From Bryobacterales bacterium (GTDB lineage Bacteria; Acidobacteriota; Terriglobia; Bryobacterales; Bryobacteraceae): 42,827 nt of DNA. The DNA lies in contig JAEUQF010000157.1 in NCBI GenBank assembly GCA_016789745.1, positions 1-42,827 of the forward strand, in the 5' to 3' direction. Under the pieces are notes generated by a model. That model saw nothing but the letters and a program-made list of their open reading frames with translations. It had not been told where the DNA came from and did no database searches. Made by a program: the position numbers and the translations under genes. Shown in pieces: positions 6,708 through 14,084 of this stretch (position 1 is the first letter of the stretch; each line of letters opens with the position of its first letter).

Positions 6708-8159
6708 TTAGGCGCGGGCGGAGGCTGCGGCGGCGCGCTGCTCCTGGACGAAGCGCTTGCGCTTGGCGCGCAGGGCGAGGTATTCGCGGGCTTCCTTATA
6801 GAGGCGGCTGCGCTCTTCGCTGTCCCAGATGGCCTTGCGCACGACGCGCCAGACCGCACGGGGGCGGAAGTAATACTCGCCGTAGAAGTTTTCCACCCAA
6901 TCGACGAGTTCGGCGCGGTCCAGGTTCTCGTACCGGATGTTGGGGAGCTGATGACCCTGGTCGTCGGTCATCGAGTCGATCGTGATCAGGTTATTCTGCT
7001 TCACGTAATCGAAGAACTCGGTGCCGGGGTAGGGATGGGCGATCGATACCTGGATCGTCTCAGTGTCGAGAGATTTGGCAAAGTCGATGGTACGACGGAT
7101 CGATTCACGAGTCTCGCCAGGCAAGCCCACGATAAAATCCCCATGAATCGTCAGACCCAGCTTATGCGCGTTGTCCGTGAACCGCCGCGCCATGTCCAGC
7201 GTCGCGCCTTTCTTGATGTTCTTGAGGATCTGCGGATCGCCGGTCTCATACCCGACAATCATCAGCCGCGCGCCGGCTTCTTTCATCGCCTTGAGCGTGT
7301 CGTAATCCGTGGTGACGCGCGAGGTGCAGCTCCAGGTAAAGTTCAGCGGCCCCAGCTTTTCGCACATCTCGATGGTGCGCTTCTTCTGGTAGTTGAAGGT
7401 ATCGTCGTCGAAGAAGATTTCCTTCAGGCCCTGGAAGTTCTCGAGCGCGTATTTCACTTCCGCCGCGACGTCGTCGGTGGAGCGGGTGCGCCAGCGGTGC
7501 CCGGAATGCGTCTGCGGCCACAAGCAGAAGGTACACTGTGCGGGGCAGCCCCGCGAGGTGTACATCGAAAGGAACGGATACTTCAGGAAGGGGACGTTGT
7601 AGCGGCGGAAATCGAGGTCGCGCTTGTAGACCTTGGTGACCCAAGGCAACTCGTCGAGTTTTTCGATGTAGCCGCCATCGGCGTTGTGGACGATCTGGCC
7701 GTTCTTTCGGAAGCTGACGTTGGGAAGTTCGTCGAGCGGGGTGCCGGTGGCGTATTTGACGATCTGGTAGTCGAACTCGCGCTTAACTACGAAATCGATC
7801 GCCGGGGTAGTCTTGAGGATGCGCTCGGCGTCGACGGTGACCGGCGGCCCGACGAAGCAGACCTTCAACTTCGAGTTGACGTCCTTCATCATCTGGGCCA
7901 TCTTGACGTCCACGTCAAAGCCCGGTGTAGAAGTGAACAGCACCAGAAGCTCGAAGTCGCGAGCCATCTGGACGGTCTGTTCGATGCTGACTTTATGGGG
8001 CGGAGCGTCTACAACTTTACTATCGGGAAGCAGGCCGGCGGGATAGCAAAGCCACACCGGATACCAATACGACTCGATCTCGCGCGTAGCGGGCCAGCGC
8101 GAACTGGCACCACCATCGAATCCCTCAAAAGAGGGAGGATTTAAAAACAAAGTACGCAT
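6708..8159 (-). CDS. hpnJ: Hopanoid radical SAM protein HpnJ
   Basis: A 483-residue radical S-adenosylmethionine enzyme with an N-terminal cobalamin-binding-like domain (about 1-150). The 4Fe-4S cluster motif is C205-x3-C209-x2-C212 within SRGCPAQCTFC. The N-terminus (MRTLFLNPPSFEGFDGGA) is characteristic of HpnJ. Known role: together with HpnI and the deacetylase HpnK it makes the cyclitol ether head group of bacteriohopanetetrol, HpnJ carrying out the sugar ring contraction. GAGGAG precedes the ATG at 8159. It lies 24 bp after the lolA-like gene and 2 bp before the first transporter gene. No hpnK is visible in the window, so the deacetylase must be elsewhere or replaced. Confidence 0.92.
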   Translation of the reverse strand: MRTLFLNPPSFEGFDGGASSRWPATREIESYWYPVWLCYPAGLLPDSKVVDAPPHKVSIEQTVQMARDFELLVLFTSTPGFDVDVKMAQMMKDVNSKLKVCFVGPPVTVDAERILKTTPAIDFVVKREFDYQIVKYATGTPLDELPNVSFRKNGQIVHNADGGYIEKLDELPWVTKVYKRDLDFRRYNVPFLKYPFLSMYTSRGCPAQCTFCLWPQTHSGHRWRTRSTDDVAAEVKYALENFQGLKEIFFDDDTFNYQKKRTIEMCEKLGPLNFTWSCTSRVTTDYDTLKAMKEAGARLMIVGYETGDPQILKNIKKGATLDMARRFTDNAHKLGLTIHGDFIVGLPGETRESIRRTIDFAKSLDTETIQVSIAHPYPGTEFFDYVKQNNLITIDSMTDDQGHQLPNIRYENLDRAELVDWVENFYGEYYFRPRAVWRVVRKAIWDSEERSRLYKEAREYLALRAKRKRFVQEQRAAAASARA

Positions 8160-8183
8160 GAGTAGCTACTCCTCAGGGTAGCT

Positions 8184-8921
8184 TTAGTGGGGAGTATTCG
8201 CCAACTGCGATCCGGTGATCAGCGAGGAAGTCTCATTGGACGGTAACTCCTGGAGGTTAGAGAAGTTGACGTCCATTTCCGCTTTGCCCCAGAGGCGCGT
8301 TTCGACCACGCCGTGGGTGTGTTTGGGCACTGCGACACCATCTTTGATTTCGTAGGTGCGTTCAAACTGGAAGCGGCGGATAAAAACAGACGGATTCTTC
8401 GCCAACTGCCCCTGCTCGCGGACCGGGAGGTAGGTTTCGGTGTCCAGCCAGAGCTCGCCTTTGAAGGTGCCGGGCAGCTTCTTTTTGGGGCTCAACTGGA
8501 ACACGTAGACGTTCTTCCCCTCGCGGGCATTCACGCCCTTGAACTTGAATTTGTAGTACTGGGGAGTGATGGGCGGGGCGCCCTTAGAGCCGACTTCGGT
8601 TTCGGCCGAAAGGTACCGGGCGATCAGCTCTTTCTTGATGGTGTTGTCACCTTCGAACTTGAGCGCTTCGTAAGTGATGCGGCCGACCTTAGAAATGGTC
8701 CGCAGAGCGATCATCGTTCCGCGCTTCTGCAGTTTCGGCAGCTCCGCCGCGATGTTTACATCCATCGTGACGCCGCGCAGCTTTTCCCGCTGCCCTTCCG
8801 TTGCTTTCACGTATTGGTCAAGAATGCTCTGCGACTCGACACTTGCCTCCTCAGCGAGCGCAAGCCCGCCGGTGAAGCATAAAGACAAAACGGCAATTAG
8901 GACGCGTGCGGACAAAAACAC
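8184..8921 (-). CDS. LolA-like periplasmic protein, first gene of the hopanoid operon
   Basis: A 245-residue exported protein with a signal peptide ending near ALAEE. The body resembles the outer-membrane lipoprotein-sorting (LolA/LolB-like) fold: an N-terminal helix (ILDQYVKATEGQREKLRGV), then strands with YYKFKFKGV, VYVFQLSPK and the typical GELWLDTETYLPVREQG. LolA-fold proteins hold lipid chains in a half-barrel. The start is a GTG at 8921 with GGAGAG upstream. It lies 24 bp before hpnJ, so it may carry or sense a hopanoid; that link is inference. An inverted repeat stands in its leader. Confidence 0.75.
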   Translation of the reverse strand: MFLSARVLIAVLSLCFTGGLALAEEASVESQSILDQYVKATEGQREKLRGVTMDVNIAAELPKLQKRGTMIALRTISKVGRITYEALKFEGDNTIKKELIARYLSAETEVGSKGAPPITPQYYKFKFKGVNAREGKNVYVFQLSPKKKLPGTFKGELWLDTETYLPVREQGQLAKNPSVFIRRFQFERTYEIKDGVAVPKHTHGVVETRLWGKAEMDVNFSNLQELPSNETSSLITGSQLANTPH

Positions 8922-8938
8922 CTCATCTCTCCCAAGGA

Positions 8939-8964
8939 GCAGATACGGCCAAAATACTATCTGC
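8939..8964. promoter_or_regulatory. Inverted repeat in the leader of the hopanoid operon
   Basis: GCAGATA (8939-8945) and TATCTGC (8958-8964), perfect 7-bp arms separated by 12 bp, 18 bp upstream of the GTG start of the lolA-like gene. The spacing suits a dimeric regulator. No clear -35/-10 pair could be fixed. Confidence 0.4.
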
Positions 8965-9009
8965 CCAGTTTAACAACCATAGGGTGGCGTGGCAATCGGG
9001 TAGTCCCGC

Positions 9010-9222
9010 TCAGCCCGCTGTAGCCCGCGTGGGCCTATAACCTAATACGCGCGCCGGAAGGAATAGGATTGCTTTCAACAACTCCAGCACTCCCCCAACC
9101 GCGATTCCTACTATCCGAAACGGAAGCAGAATCAGCCACACAAAGGGATACGCGACAAGCGCGAGCAAAGCGATCGGCCAGCACACGATGAAAAGCAGAC
9201 ACCATAGCAGAAAAGTAAACAT
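9010..9222 (-). CDS. Small hydrophobic membrane protein
   Basis: A 70-residue protein that is mostly hydrophobic: one long segment (FTFLLWCLLFIVCWPIALLA to about residue 33), a second near 35-58, and a basic tail. No function is known to me. The ATG at 9222 is preferred because AGAAGGA stands about ten bases before it and the hydrophobic sequence begins there; the open frame extends to 9348 but the extra residues look non-coding. The start codon and ribosome-binding site lie inside a strong hairpin. It is on the same strand as pal, about 195 bp downstream of it; apart from the hairpin that gap shows only a weak 7-bp GC-rich stem near 9387-9403. Confidence 0.6.
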   Translation of the reverse strand: MFTFLLWCLLFIVCWPIALLALVAYPFVWLILLPFRIVGIAVGGVLELLKAILFLPARVLGYRPTRATAG

Positions 9223-9258
9223 GGCTGCGTTCCTTCTACAGGAAGAGACGCAGCCATG
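9220..9258 (-). promoter_or_regulatory. Hairpin enclosing a start codon and ribosome-binding site
   Basis: CATGGCTGCGT (9220-9230) and its exact complement ACGCAGCCATG (9248-9258) form an 11-bp stem around a 17-base loop, in which CTTC and GAAG can pair further. On the minus-strand mRNA the start ATG (9222-9220) is in the 3' arm and the AGAAGGA site is in the loop. Folding would hide both from the ribosome. Confidence 0.6.
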
Positions 9259-9417
9259 GGGAAAAGGGTTCGGAGATGTTTCGACGTACAGCCCAGGGCG
9301 CATACGCCCCTGTAAGCTATTGATTCCATTACAGAGCTGCGGCCGCAAGGAAGCGGACCCCGACTGTTGTTCCCAGCCAGCAACTTACCGACAAGCCCGC
9401 ACCGGGCCTGACCGGCC

Positions 9418-9990
9418 TTAGTTCCGCTTGTAATCGAGGTTCGCGCGGCGGTTCTTCTGCCAGCAGCCTTCGCTCGCTTCCGTGCAGACCGGGCGCTCTT
9501 CGCCTTGGCTTACGGTCTGCAACCGGTCGCCAGGAATCCCAAGCGTTGCCAGGAATTCCTTCACCTGCTGCGCGCGCCGATCGCCCAAAGCAAGATTGTA
9601 TTCCGACGATCCGCGCTCATCGGCGTGGCCTTCCACCGTCAGCCGCAGGCTGCTGTCTTCCTGCATCGCGCCTTTCAAAAAATTGGCGCCATTGGTGAGG
9701 GCCGTCATCGCTTCCGGACGCAGCGAGTACTTATCGAAATCAAAATAGGCGCCTTCCAGTGCCTTGTTCATCTCCTTGATCGCACTCCGGAGCTGATCGT
9801 CGGTTGCACGGCTGGGCGTCGTGTTGGACGCCGTGGAGGAATTCCCGGTGGAACGCGAAGGAGCCGGAGCCGACGCCGTTTGCGACGGGGCAGGCGCAGG
9901 CGCGGGTGCGCTCTGTGCCACCGGCGTCTTGCGACTGCAGGCGGCAGTGAGCATGAGCAAGGACACAGCCAAAAATGAAACTTTCCTCAT
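9418..9990 (-). CDS. pal: Peptidoglycan-associated lipoprotein (Pal, OmpA family)
   Basis: Outer-membrane lipoprotein that binds peptidoglycan and normally works with Tol proteins. From the ATG at 9990 it has 190 residues: a lipoprotein signal peptide with lipobox LTAAC, a linker rich in Ala, Pro and Ser (about 25-65), then an OmpA-like domain with YFDFDKYSLRPEA, VEGHADERGSSEYNLALGDRRA and a C-terminal KNRRANLDY. The motif GHADERGSSEYN with NxxLGxRRA is the peptidoglycan-binding signature. A TTG 15 bases upstream is an alternative start. It follows the blaR1-like gene by about 55 bp on the same strand; no tol genes are nearby. Confidence 0.85.
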   Translation of the reverse strand: MRKVSFLAVSLLMLTAACSRKTPVAQSAPAPAPAPSQTASAPAPSRSTGNSSTASNTTPSRATDDQLRSAIKEMNKALEGAYFDFDKYSLRPEAMTALTNGANFLKGAMQEDSSLRLTVEGHADERGSSEYNLALGDRRAQQVKEFLATLGIPGDRLQTVSQGEERPVCTEASEGCWQKNRRANLDYKRN

Positions 9991-10047
9991 GTTTTTAGTA
10001 AACAACGAAGTTGGTTGAATTTCTACACCCGCACTGCAAATCCTGCG

Positions 10048-11577
10048 CTACTCCGCCAGCCGAAAGTTAACCGTGATCGTCGTGATCACCTCCACCGGCT
10101 GCCCGTTCAGCAGCGTCGGCTGATACTCCCACCGGCCTACAGCCGCTAGGGCCTGCTTCGTCAGTTCAGGATGCACCAGCGAGTTCAGACTCCGCAAACT
10201 CAACAACTTACCATCGTTCCCAATCACCCCTTCCAGCAGCACTGTCCCCTCAATCCCCAGGTTCTGCAACTCCGCCGGATAGCTTGGCTTCACCATCCGA
10301 AGAATGCGGGTGGCCTGGATGTTCCCGCCAACCCGAATCCGCTTCGGTGTGCCTACAGTCTGTCCTGTATTTTGGACGGGTGGTTTCTTGCCGATTACGT
10401 CAATATTTTCCTGCACCCGTCCCACGCCCAATGTGAGGTTCTCTTCCAAAGATCGCCCGGCCTCCACCGCCGCCGCTCCCCTGTAGATCGCAAAGCCCCG
10501 CGCACGTACTTCAATGGCGTACTTGCCTTCCCGGAGCAGCGGGAAATCATAGCGGCCGTCCGGACCGCTGCGGGTGATCTCCTGGCGGGAGGCGTCCGGA
10601 CCGATCACCAGCACCGTCGCATCCGGTACGGCGGCGCCGCTGGCGTCCAGCACCGAGCCGGAGAGCCGCCCCCCGTTCGCCTGGGCAGCCAGTCGCGTCC
10701 CGATCACCGGTACCATCAGCGCCAGCGCTACCGCTCCCAGCGCAAGCCCCGTACGCGCCGTCAGCACCCGCCGCGACACACCATGGTCCAAGGCCGCCCG
10801 CACCCGAACCTCCAGTTGCGATGCCATCCCCAGCGCCGCCGCCGGCGATGCCCCACGTGCCACATCAATCAAGTGTTGTGTATACCTCACGGCCGTATTC
10901 CCCTTTCGCAATACTGCGTCATCACACGCTTTCTCCCGTTCCTGTTGCATTTTGCCGGCGGCCTTCCAGACCACCGGATTCCACCAATAAAGTGCGCACC
11001 CGACGTTGCTGAGCCACTGCGACCAGACGTCGCGGCGGCGCACGTGCGTCAACTCATGAATCAGAACCATCCGTCGGCGCTCCCGGCTCCATTTGCGTGC
11101 CTCCACCGGCAGCAGGATCCGCGGACGCAGGAACCCCCACGTCATCGGCACCGTACAATCCTCCGATTCAAGAAGTTGCACCCGTGGCCACCGGCGGGCG
11201 CCGGGCACCGGACGCGCGCCCCGATATCGCCACGTCAGCATGGCCAACCCCGTCAACTGGTAGCTGAGCACCAATAGCGCTCCGGCCGCCCATAGCCATG
11301 CCAGGTAGTCTGGTCCGGGGCCCCTTTCGGCAAACCCCGCCTCCACACGGCCCCCCGGGTCGGCAGGAGCCACCACTACCTCGGCGGGGAGCACCGGCAA
11401 GGTGGCAACCACCGGTGTCCGGTTCTCCAGCATCGGCAACAACAACAACCCGAAGAAGAACGCCACCCAGACCGCGTGCCGCTCGGCCGCCGACCGGTGC
11501 CGGAGCAGGCGCACCGCCACCCATCCGCCGCAGATCAATACCGTCGCCTTCAGCGCCAGTGCCACCATGGCCGTCAT
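10048..11577 (-). CDS. BlaR1-like M56 metallopeptidase with regulatory and TonB C-terminal domains
   Basis: A 509-residue membrane zinc protease sensor. In BlaR1/MecR1 proteins, activation leads to cleavage of the partner repressor BlaI. Domains: N-terminal helices (about 5-50 and 90-115), M56 peptidase with H174-E-L-T-H178 and the later Glu ligand in EREKACDD (about 213-220), a helix near 277-295, then outside the membrane a carboxypeptidase-regulatory domain (about 303-385; GSVLDASGAAVPDATV) and a TonB C-terminal domain (about 420-509; YPAELQNLGIEGTVLLEGVI). The penicillin-binding sensor domain of classical BlaR1 is absent and replaced by these two. The start overlaps the blaI stop by four bases, as usual for the pair. 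Confidence 0.9.
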   Translation of the reverse strand: MTAMVALALKATVLICGGWVAVRLLRHRSAAERHAVWVAFFFGLLLLPMLENRTPVVATLPVLPAEVVVAPADPGGRVEAGFAERGPGPDYLAWLWAAGALLVLSYQLTGLAMLTWRYRGARPVPGARRWPRVQLLESEDCTVPMTWGFLRPRILLPVEARKWSRERRRMVLIHELTHVRRRDVWSQWLSNVGCALYWWNPVVWKAAGKMQQEREKACDDAVLRKGNTAVRYTQHLIDVARGASPAAALGMASQLEVRVRAALDHGVSRRVLTARTGLALGAVALALMVPVIGTRLAAQANGGRLSGSVLDASGAAVPDATVLVIGPDASRQEITRSGPDGRYDFPLLREGKYAIEVRARGFAIYRGAAAVEAGRSLEENLTLGVGRVQENIDVIGKKPPVQNTGQTVGTPKRIRVGGNIQATRILRMVKPSYPAELQNLGIEGTVLLEGVIGNDGKLLSLRSLNSLVHPELTKQALAAVGRWEYQPTLLNGQPVEVITTITVNFRLAE

Positions 11578-11939
11578 TCTCCCTTCCTCGCCCGGTCAAT
11601 CAGATCCGCCAACCGGTCCAACTCCTCTTTCTTCAACTTGCCCGGTTCCACCAGTGCCGCCACCGCTCGCTCCACCGATCCTTCAAAAAGACTCCCCACC
11701 AGGTCCCGCAGGGCGTTCTTCCGCGCGCGTTCCGGCGATTCCACCGGGCGATACACATAGCGATTGGCGTCGCTGGTGTGCTGCACGTGCCCTTTGTCTT
11801 CGAGGATCCGCAGCATGGCGCGAATCGCGGAGTACGACGGCGCGTCGGCCATGGCTTCCTGCACCTCGCCGGCCGTGGCCTGCCCCCGGGCGTAAAGGAT
11901 CTCCATGATTTGGCGTTCGCGGCGGCTCAGAGTCTTCAT
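11574..11939 (-). CDS. blaI: BlaI/MecI/CopY-family repressor
   Basis: A 121-residue winged-helix repressor. It opens LSRRERQIMEILYARGQATA, the N-terminal helix-turn-helix of the family, followed by YSAIRAMLRILEDKGHVQ, and ends in a dimerisation helix region. VESPERARKNALRDLVG near residue 70-85 is the area where the family is cleaved by its M56 partner. The gene overlaps the M56 gene by four bases (ATGA type). Directly upstream are two tandem 16-bp dyads, so it very probably represses itself and its partner, and possibly the divergent sialidase-like gene. Confidence 0.93.
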   Translation of the reverse strand: MKTLSRRERQIMEILYARGQATAGEVQEAMADAPSYSAIRAMLRILEDKGHVQHTSDANRYVYRPVESPERARKNALRDLVGSLFEGSVERAVAALVEPGKLKKEELDRLADLIDRARKGE

Positions 11940-11946
11940 AACTTAG

Positions 11947-11980
11947 TGCTAATTTTCTAGCAACTGCTAAATATTTAGCA
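11947..11980. promoter_or_regulatory. Tandem BlaI-type operator in the blaI / sialidase divergent region
   Basis: Two 16-bp dyads with the same outer half-sites: TGCTAATTTTCTAGCA (11947-11962) and TGCTAAATATTTAGCA (11965-11980, a perfect palindrome). Their centres are 18 bp apart. They lie 8 bp before the blaI start and within 50 bp of the divergent sialidase-like start, so one element can control both directions. Confidence 0.75.
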
Positions 11981-12027
11981 CCAGATTGGATTCCCGTCAA
12001 GCCCCTGGCGTATCCTTTGTTTTGCCC

Positions 12028-13203
12028 ATGTTTGCCCTCAGCCTGTTTCTTGCCGCCGGCCTTGCCGCCGCTGCCCCCTTGTTTGAGAATGACCGCATCT
12101 TCCCGTTGCACGCCGAGCACAACCACGCATCGGCGATTGTCGAGTTGCCGAACGGCGATCTGCTGGTGTGTTGGTACCGTGGCGCCGGCGAGCGCCAAGC
12201 CGACGATGTGCGGGTCATGGGGGCTCGCAAGAAGAAAGGGGCCAAAGCATGGTCGGAGCCTTTCGTGCTGGCCGACGTGCCGGGCTTTCCGGACACCAAT
12301 CCGACGATGTTCGTGGATGGGAAGCAGCGGCTCTGGCTGCTCTGGCAGACGATCGTGGCGAACGAATGGCATACGGCCATCAGCCACATGCGGGTGACCT
12401 CGAACTGGAAGGGAGACGGCGCGCCGGCGTTCGCCGGCGGCGAGAACCTGCTGGTGGTTCCGAAGAACTTCGCCGAACGGGTGAAGGCGTTTGCAGAGCC
12501 GCTGACCAAGCAGCCGGGGCGCGGCGCCGAGTGGGCCAGGGAAGCCATCACGCATGCCAACGACAAGTACTTCTCACGCATGGGCTGGATGACGCGGGCC
12601 CATCCGGTGCAACTGCCTTCGGGGCGGATTCTGATCCCGCTCTATTCGGACGGCTTCGACTTTTCGCTGGTGGCCATCAGCGACGATGACGGACGCACCT
12701 GGCACAGCAGTGAACCGATGCTAAGCTATGGCGGGATTCAGCCGTCGATTGCAAGGCAGAAGGACGGGACGCTGGTAGCGTATCTGCGCGATAACGGGCC
12801 GCCCCCAAAGCGACTGCTGCGGAGCGAGTCGAAGGACAACGGGGAGACGTGGTCGGTGGCGGTGGACACCGATATCCCGAATCCCGGCAGCGGGTCGGAG
12901 GTGATCGTGCTGCAGGATGGGCTCTGGGCGCTCGTCAACAACGATCTGGAAAAGGGCCGCCACTCGCTGCCGGTGTGGCTATCGGATGACGAAGGCAAGA
13001 CGTGGCGGTGGAAGCGGACCATTGAACGGGACGATCGCGGCGAGAAGGCCGGCTCGTTCCACTACCCGTCCATCCTGCAGGGGAAGGACGGCATGATCCA
13101 CGTCAGCTATTCCTACTTCGACAATCAGGCGCCCCAGGGGCAACCGCGCAAGACGATTAAACATGCGCGCTTCAACGTGGAGTGGGTTAAGGCAGGCAGG
13201 TAA
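12028..13203 (+). CDS. Sialidase-like (BNR repeat) exported protein
   Basis: A 391-residue protein with a signal peptide (MFALSLFLAAGLAAAAP) and a six-bladed sialidase-type propeller. Three Asp-box motifs are visible: SDDDGRTWH, SKDNGETWS and SDDEGKTWR. The opening NDRIFPLHAEHNHASAIVEL and QPSIARQKDGTLVAYLRDN are typical of the bacterial exo-alpha-sialidase-like family common in acidobacteria and planctomycetes, most of which have no tested substrate. The ATG at 12028 gives a clean signal peptide; a TTG at 11986 is possible but adds a poor N-terminus. It is divergent from blaI and shares the tandem operator region. Confidence 0.8.
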   Translation: MFALSLFLAAGLAAAAPLFENDRIFPLHAEHNHASAIVELPNGDLLVCWYRGAGERQADDVRVMGARKKKGAKAWSEPFVLADVPGFPDTNPTMFVDGKQRLWLLWQTIVANEWHTAISHMRVTSNWKGDGAPAFAGGENLLVVPKNFAERVKAFAEPLTKQPGRGAEWAREAITHANDKYFSRMGWMTRAHPVQLPSGRILIPLYSDGFDFSLVAISDDDGRTWHSSEPMLSYGGIQPSIARQKDGTLVAYLRDNGPPPKRLLRSESKDNGETWSVAVDTDIPNPGSGSEVIVLQDGLWALVNNDLEKGRHSLPVWLSDDEGKTWRWKRTIERDDRGEKAGSFHYPSILQGKDGMIHVSYSYFDNQAPQGQPRKTIKHARFNVEWVKAGR

Positions 13204-13240
13204 AGGTCAGATCGTCGCCAATACCTGAAAGTAGTCGGCA

Positions 13241-13530
13241 GCGGCTTCCGGGCCGCCGATTACCATAAACACGCACGCGGGCCCCCCGCAAACTTGTTTG
13301 TCCACGTTTTCTCTGCGTCCTTTGCGGCTCTGCGCGAGACTTCCGGAAACATTGCCGCGCGTCTTCAACGGAGTATCCAGGCCCTGTGGGCTGCCCATAA
13401 CCAGGACGACGCGCGCGAGCATTTGCCTTTCTTGGCGACCTTGGTGGCCTTGGCGAGAGATTACGCGGCCGTCTTCAACGGAGTACCCCATGCCCTACGG
13501 GCCGCTCATAACCAGGAAGACGCGTGCCGG
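13241..13530. repeat. Degenerate intergenic repeat units
   Basis: About 430 bp between convergent genes (13204-13633) hold no convincing gene. Two clear units repeat with a 110-bp period: 13359-13412 and 13469-13524, both reading GTCTTCAACGGAGTA, later GGGC, CATAACCAGGA and GACGCG. A third, more decayed unit is at 13244-13285. Between them stand two related stretches: CTCTGCGTCCTTTGCGG (13311-13327) and CTTGGCGACCTTGGTGGCCT (13431-13450). This looks like a decayed, duplicated intergenic element. There is no spacer regularity of a CRISPR array. On the minus strand each unit encodes a similar V-x-x-V-M-x-G-P pattern, which may be chance or a relic. Confidence 0.65.
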
Positions 13531-13633
13531 CCCTTCTCTCTATTGCTTCGCGTGGAAACTGGATTAACGAACGCGGACCTCAAGGCGGGCCGCTGTTCGT
13601 TGGATCTCCGGCGGAATCCCGGTCCGCTCCCGA

Positions 13634-14080
13634 CTACGGTAGCGCACGCAAATCAGGCTCCACCCACTTCGCCTTCGCTTCGGCAGACATCACCACATCG
13701 CCGCTGTAGTATTCCTTGTGCAGCTTGCTCTGGTTAGCGAAGGCATCCACCACGGCTCGGGCGGCGTCGATACCTTGCTTGCCGCAAGCGCGCAGATAGC
13801 GGTCGCATAGTTCCACCCAGAACACCGTCAGCGTCTCGTGATAGCCCCGGCCGAGTTGCTCATTGGGAACACCGCGCGCCGTCGCGTAGGCCCAGATGCC
13901 CTTGCGCACCGCGGCCAGAGCCTCTTCCTTCGACAGCGTCTGCAGGTAGTACGCCGCCATCGCCACATGCGCGGCGTGGGTCCACTCCTCCCCCGGAATG
14001 CGATCCTGCTCCCAGTCCCGGACGAACTGCTCCAGGGATTCGGCGGAAGCCAGTTCCGGGCAATTCGAATCACGGATCAT
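13634..14080 (-). CDS. Conserved hypothetical protein, last gene of the cmk-lysC operon
   Basis: A 148-residue, probably cytoplasmic, mostly helical protein. Visible conserved-looking features are EEWTHAAHVAMAAYYLQTLS (about 31-50) and GRGYHETLTVFW (about 77-88): the H-x-x-H and Y-H-E-T residues could form a small metal or active site. I remember similar unnamed proteins in other bacteria but no function. It starts four bases after the aspartokinase stop, so it is co-transcribed with lysC and cmk. No link to aspartate-family synthesis can be read from the sequence. Confidence 0.8.
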   Translation of the reverse strand: MIRDSNCPELASAESLEQFVRDWEQDRIPGEEWTHAAHVAMAAYYLQTLSKEEALAAVRKGIWAYATARGVPNEQLGRGYHETLTVFWVELCDRYLRACGKQGIDAARAVVDAFANQSKLHKEYYSGDVVMSAEAKAKWVEPDLRALP

Positions 14081-14084
14081 ATGC

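Noticed and set aside
13207..13491. Minus-strand 94-codon frame in the repeat region, possibly a dehydrogenase relic
   Set aside because: The fragment ending in VFMVIGGPEAA resembles NAD-binding dehydrogenases only weakly, and the same pattern recurs in each repeat unit, so repeat origin explains it better.
13359..13524. Possible CRISPR array
   Set aside because: Only two or three degenerate units, no uniform short repeats with equal spacers, and no cas genes.
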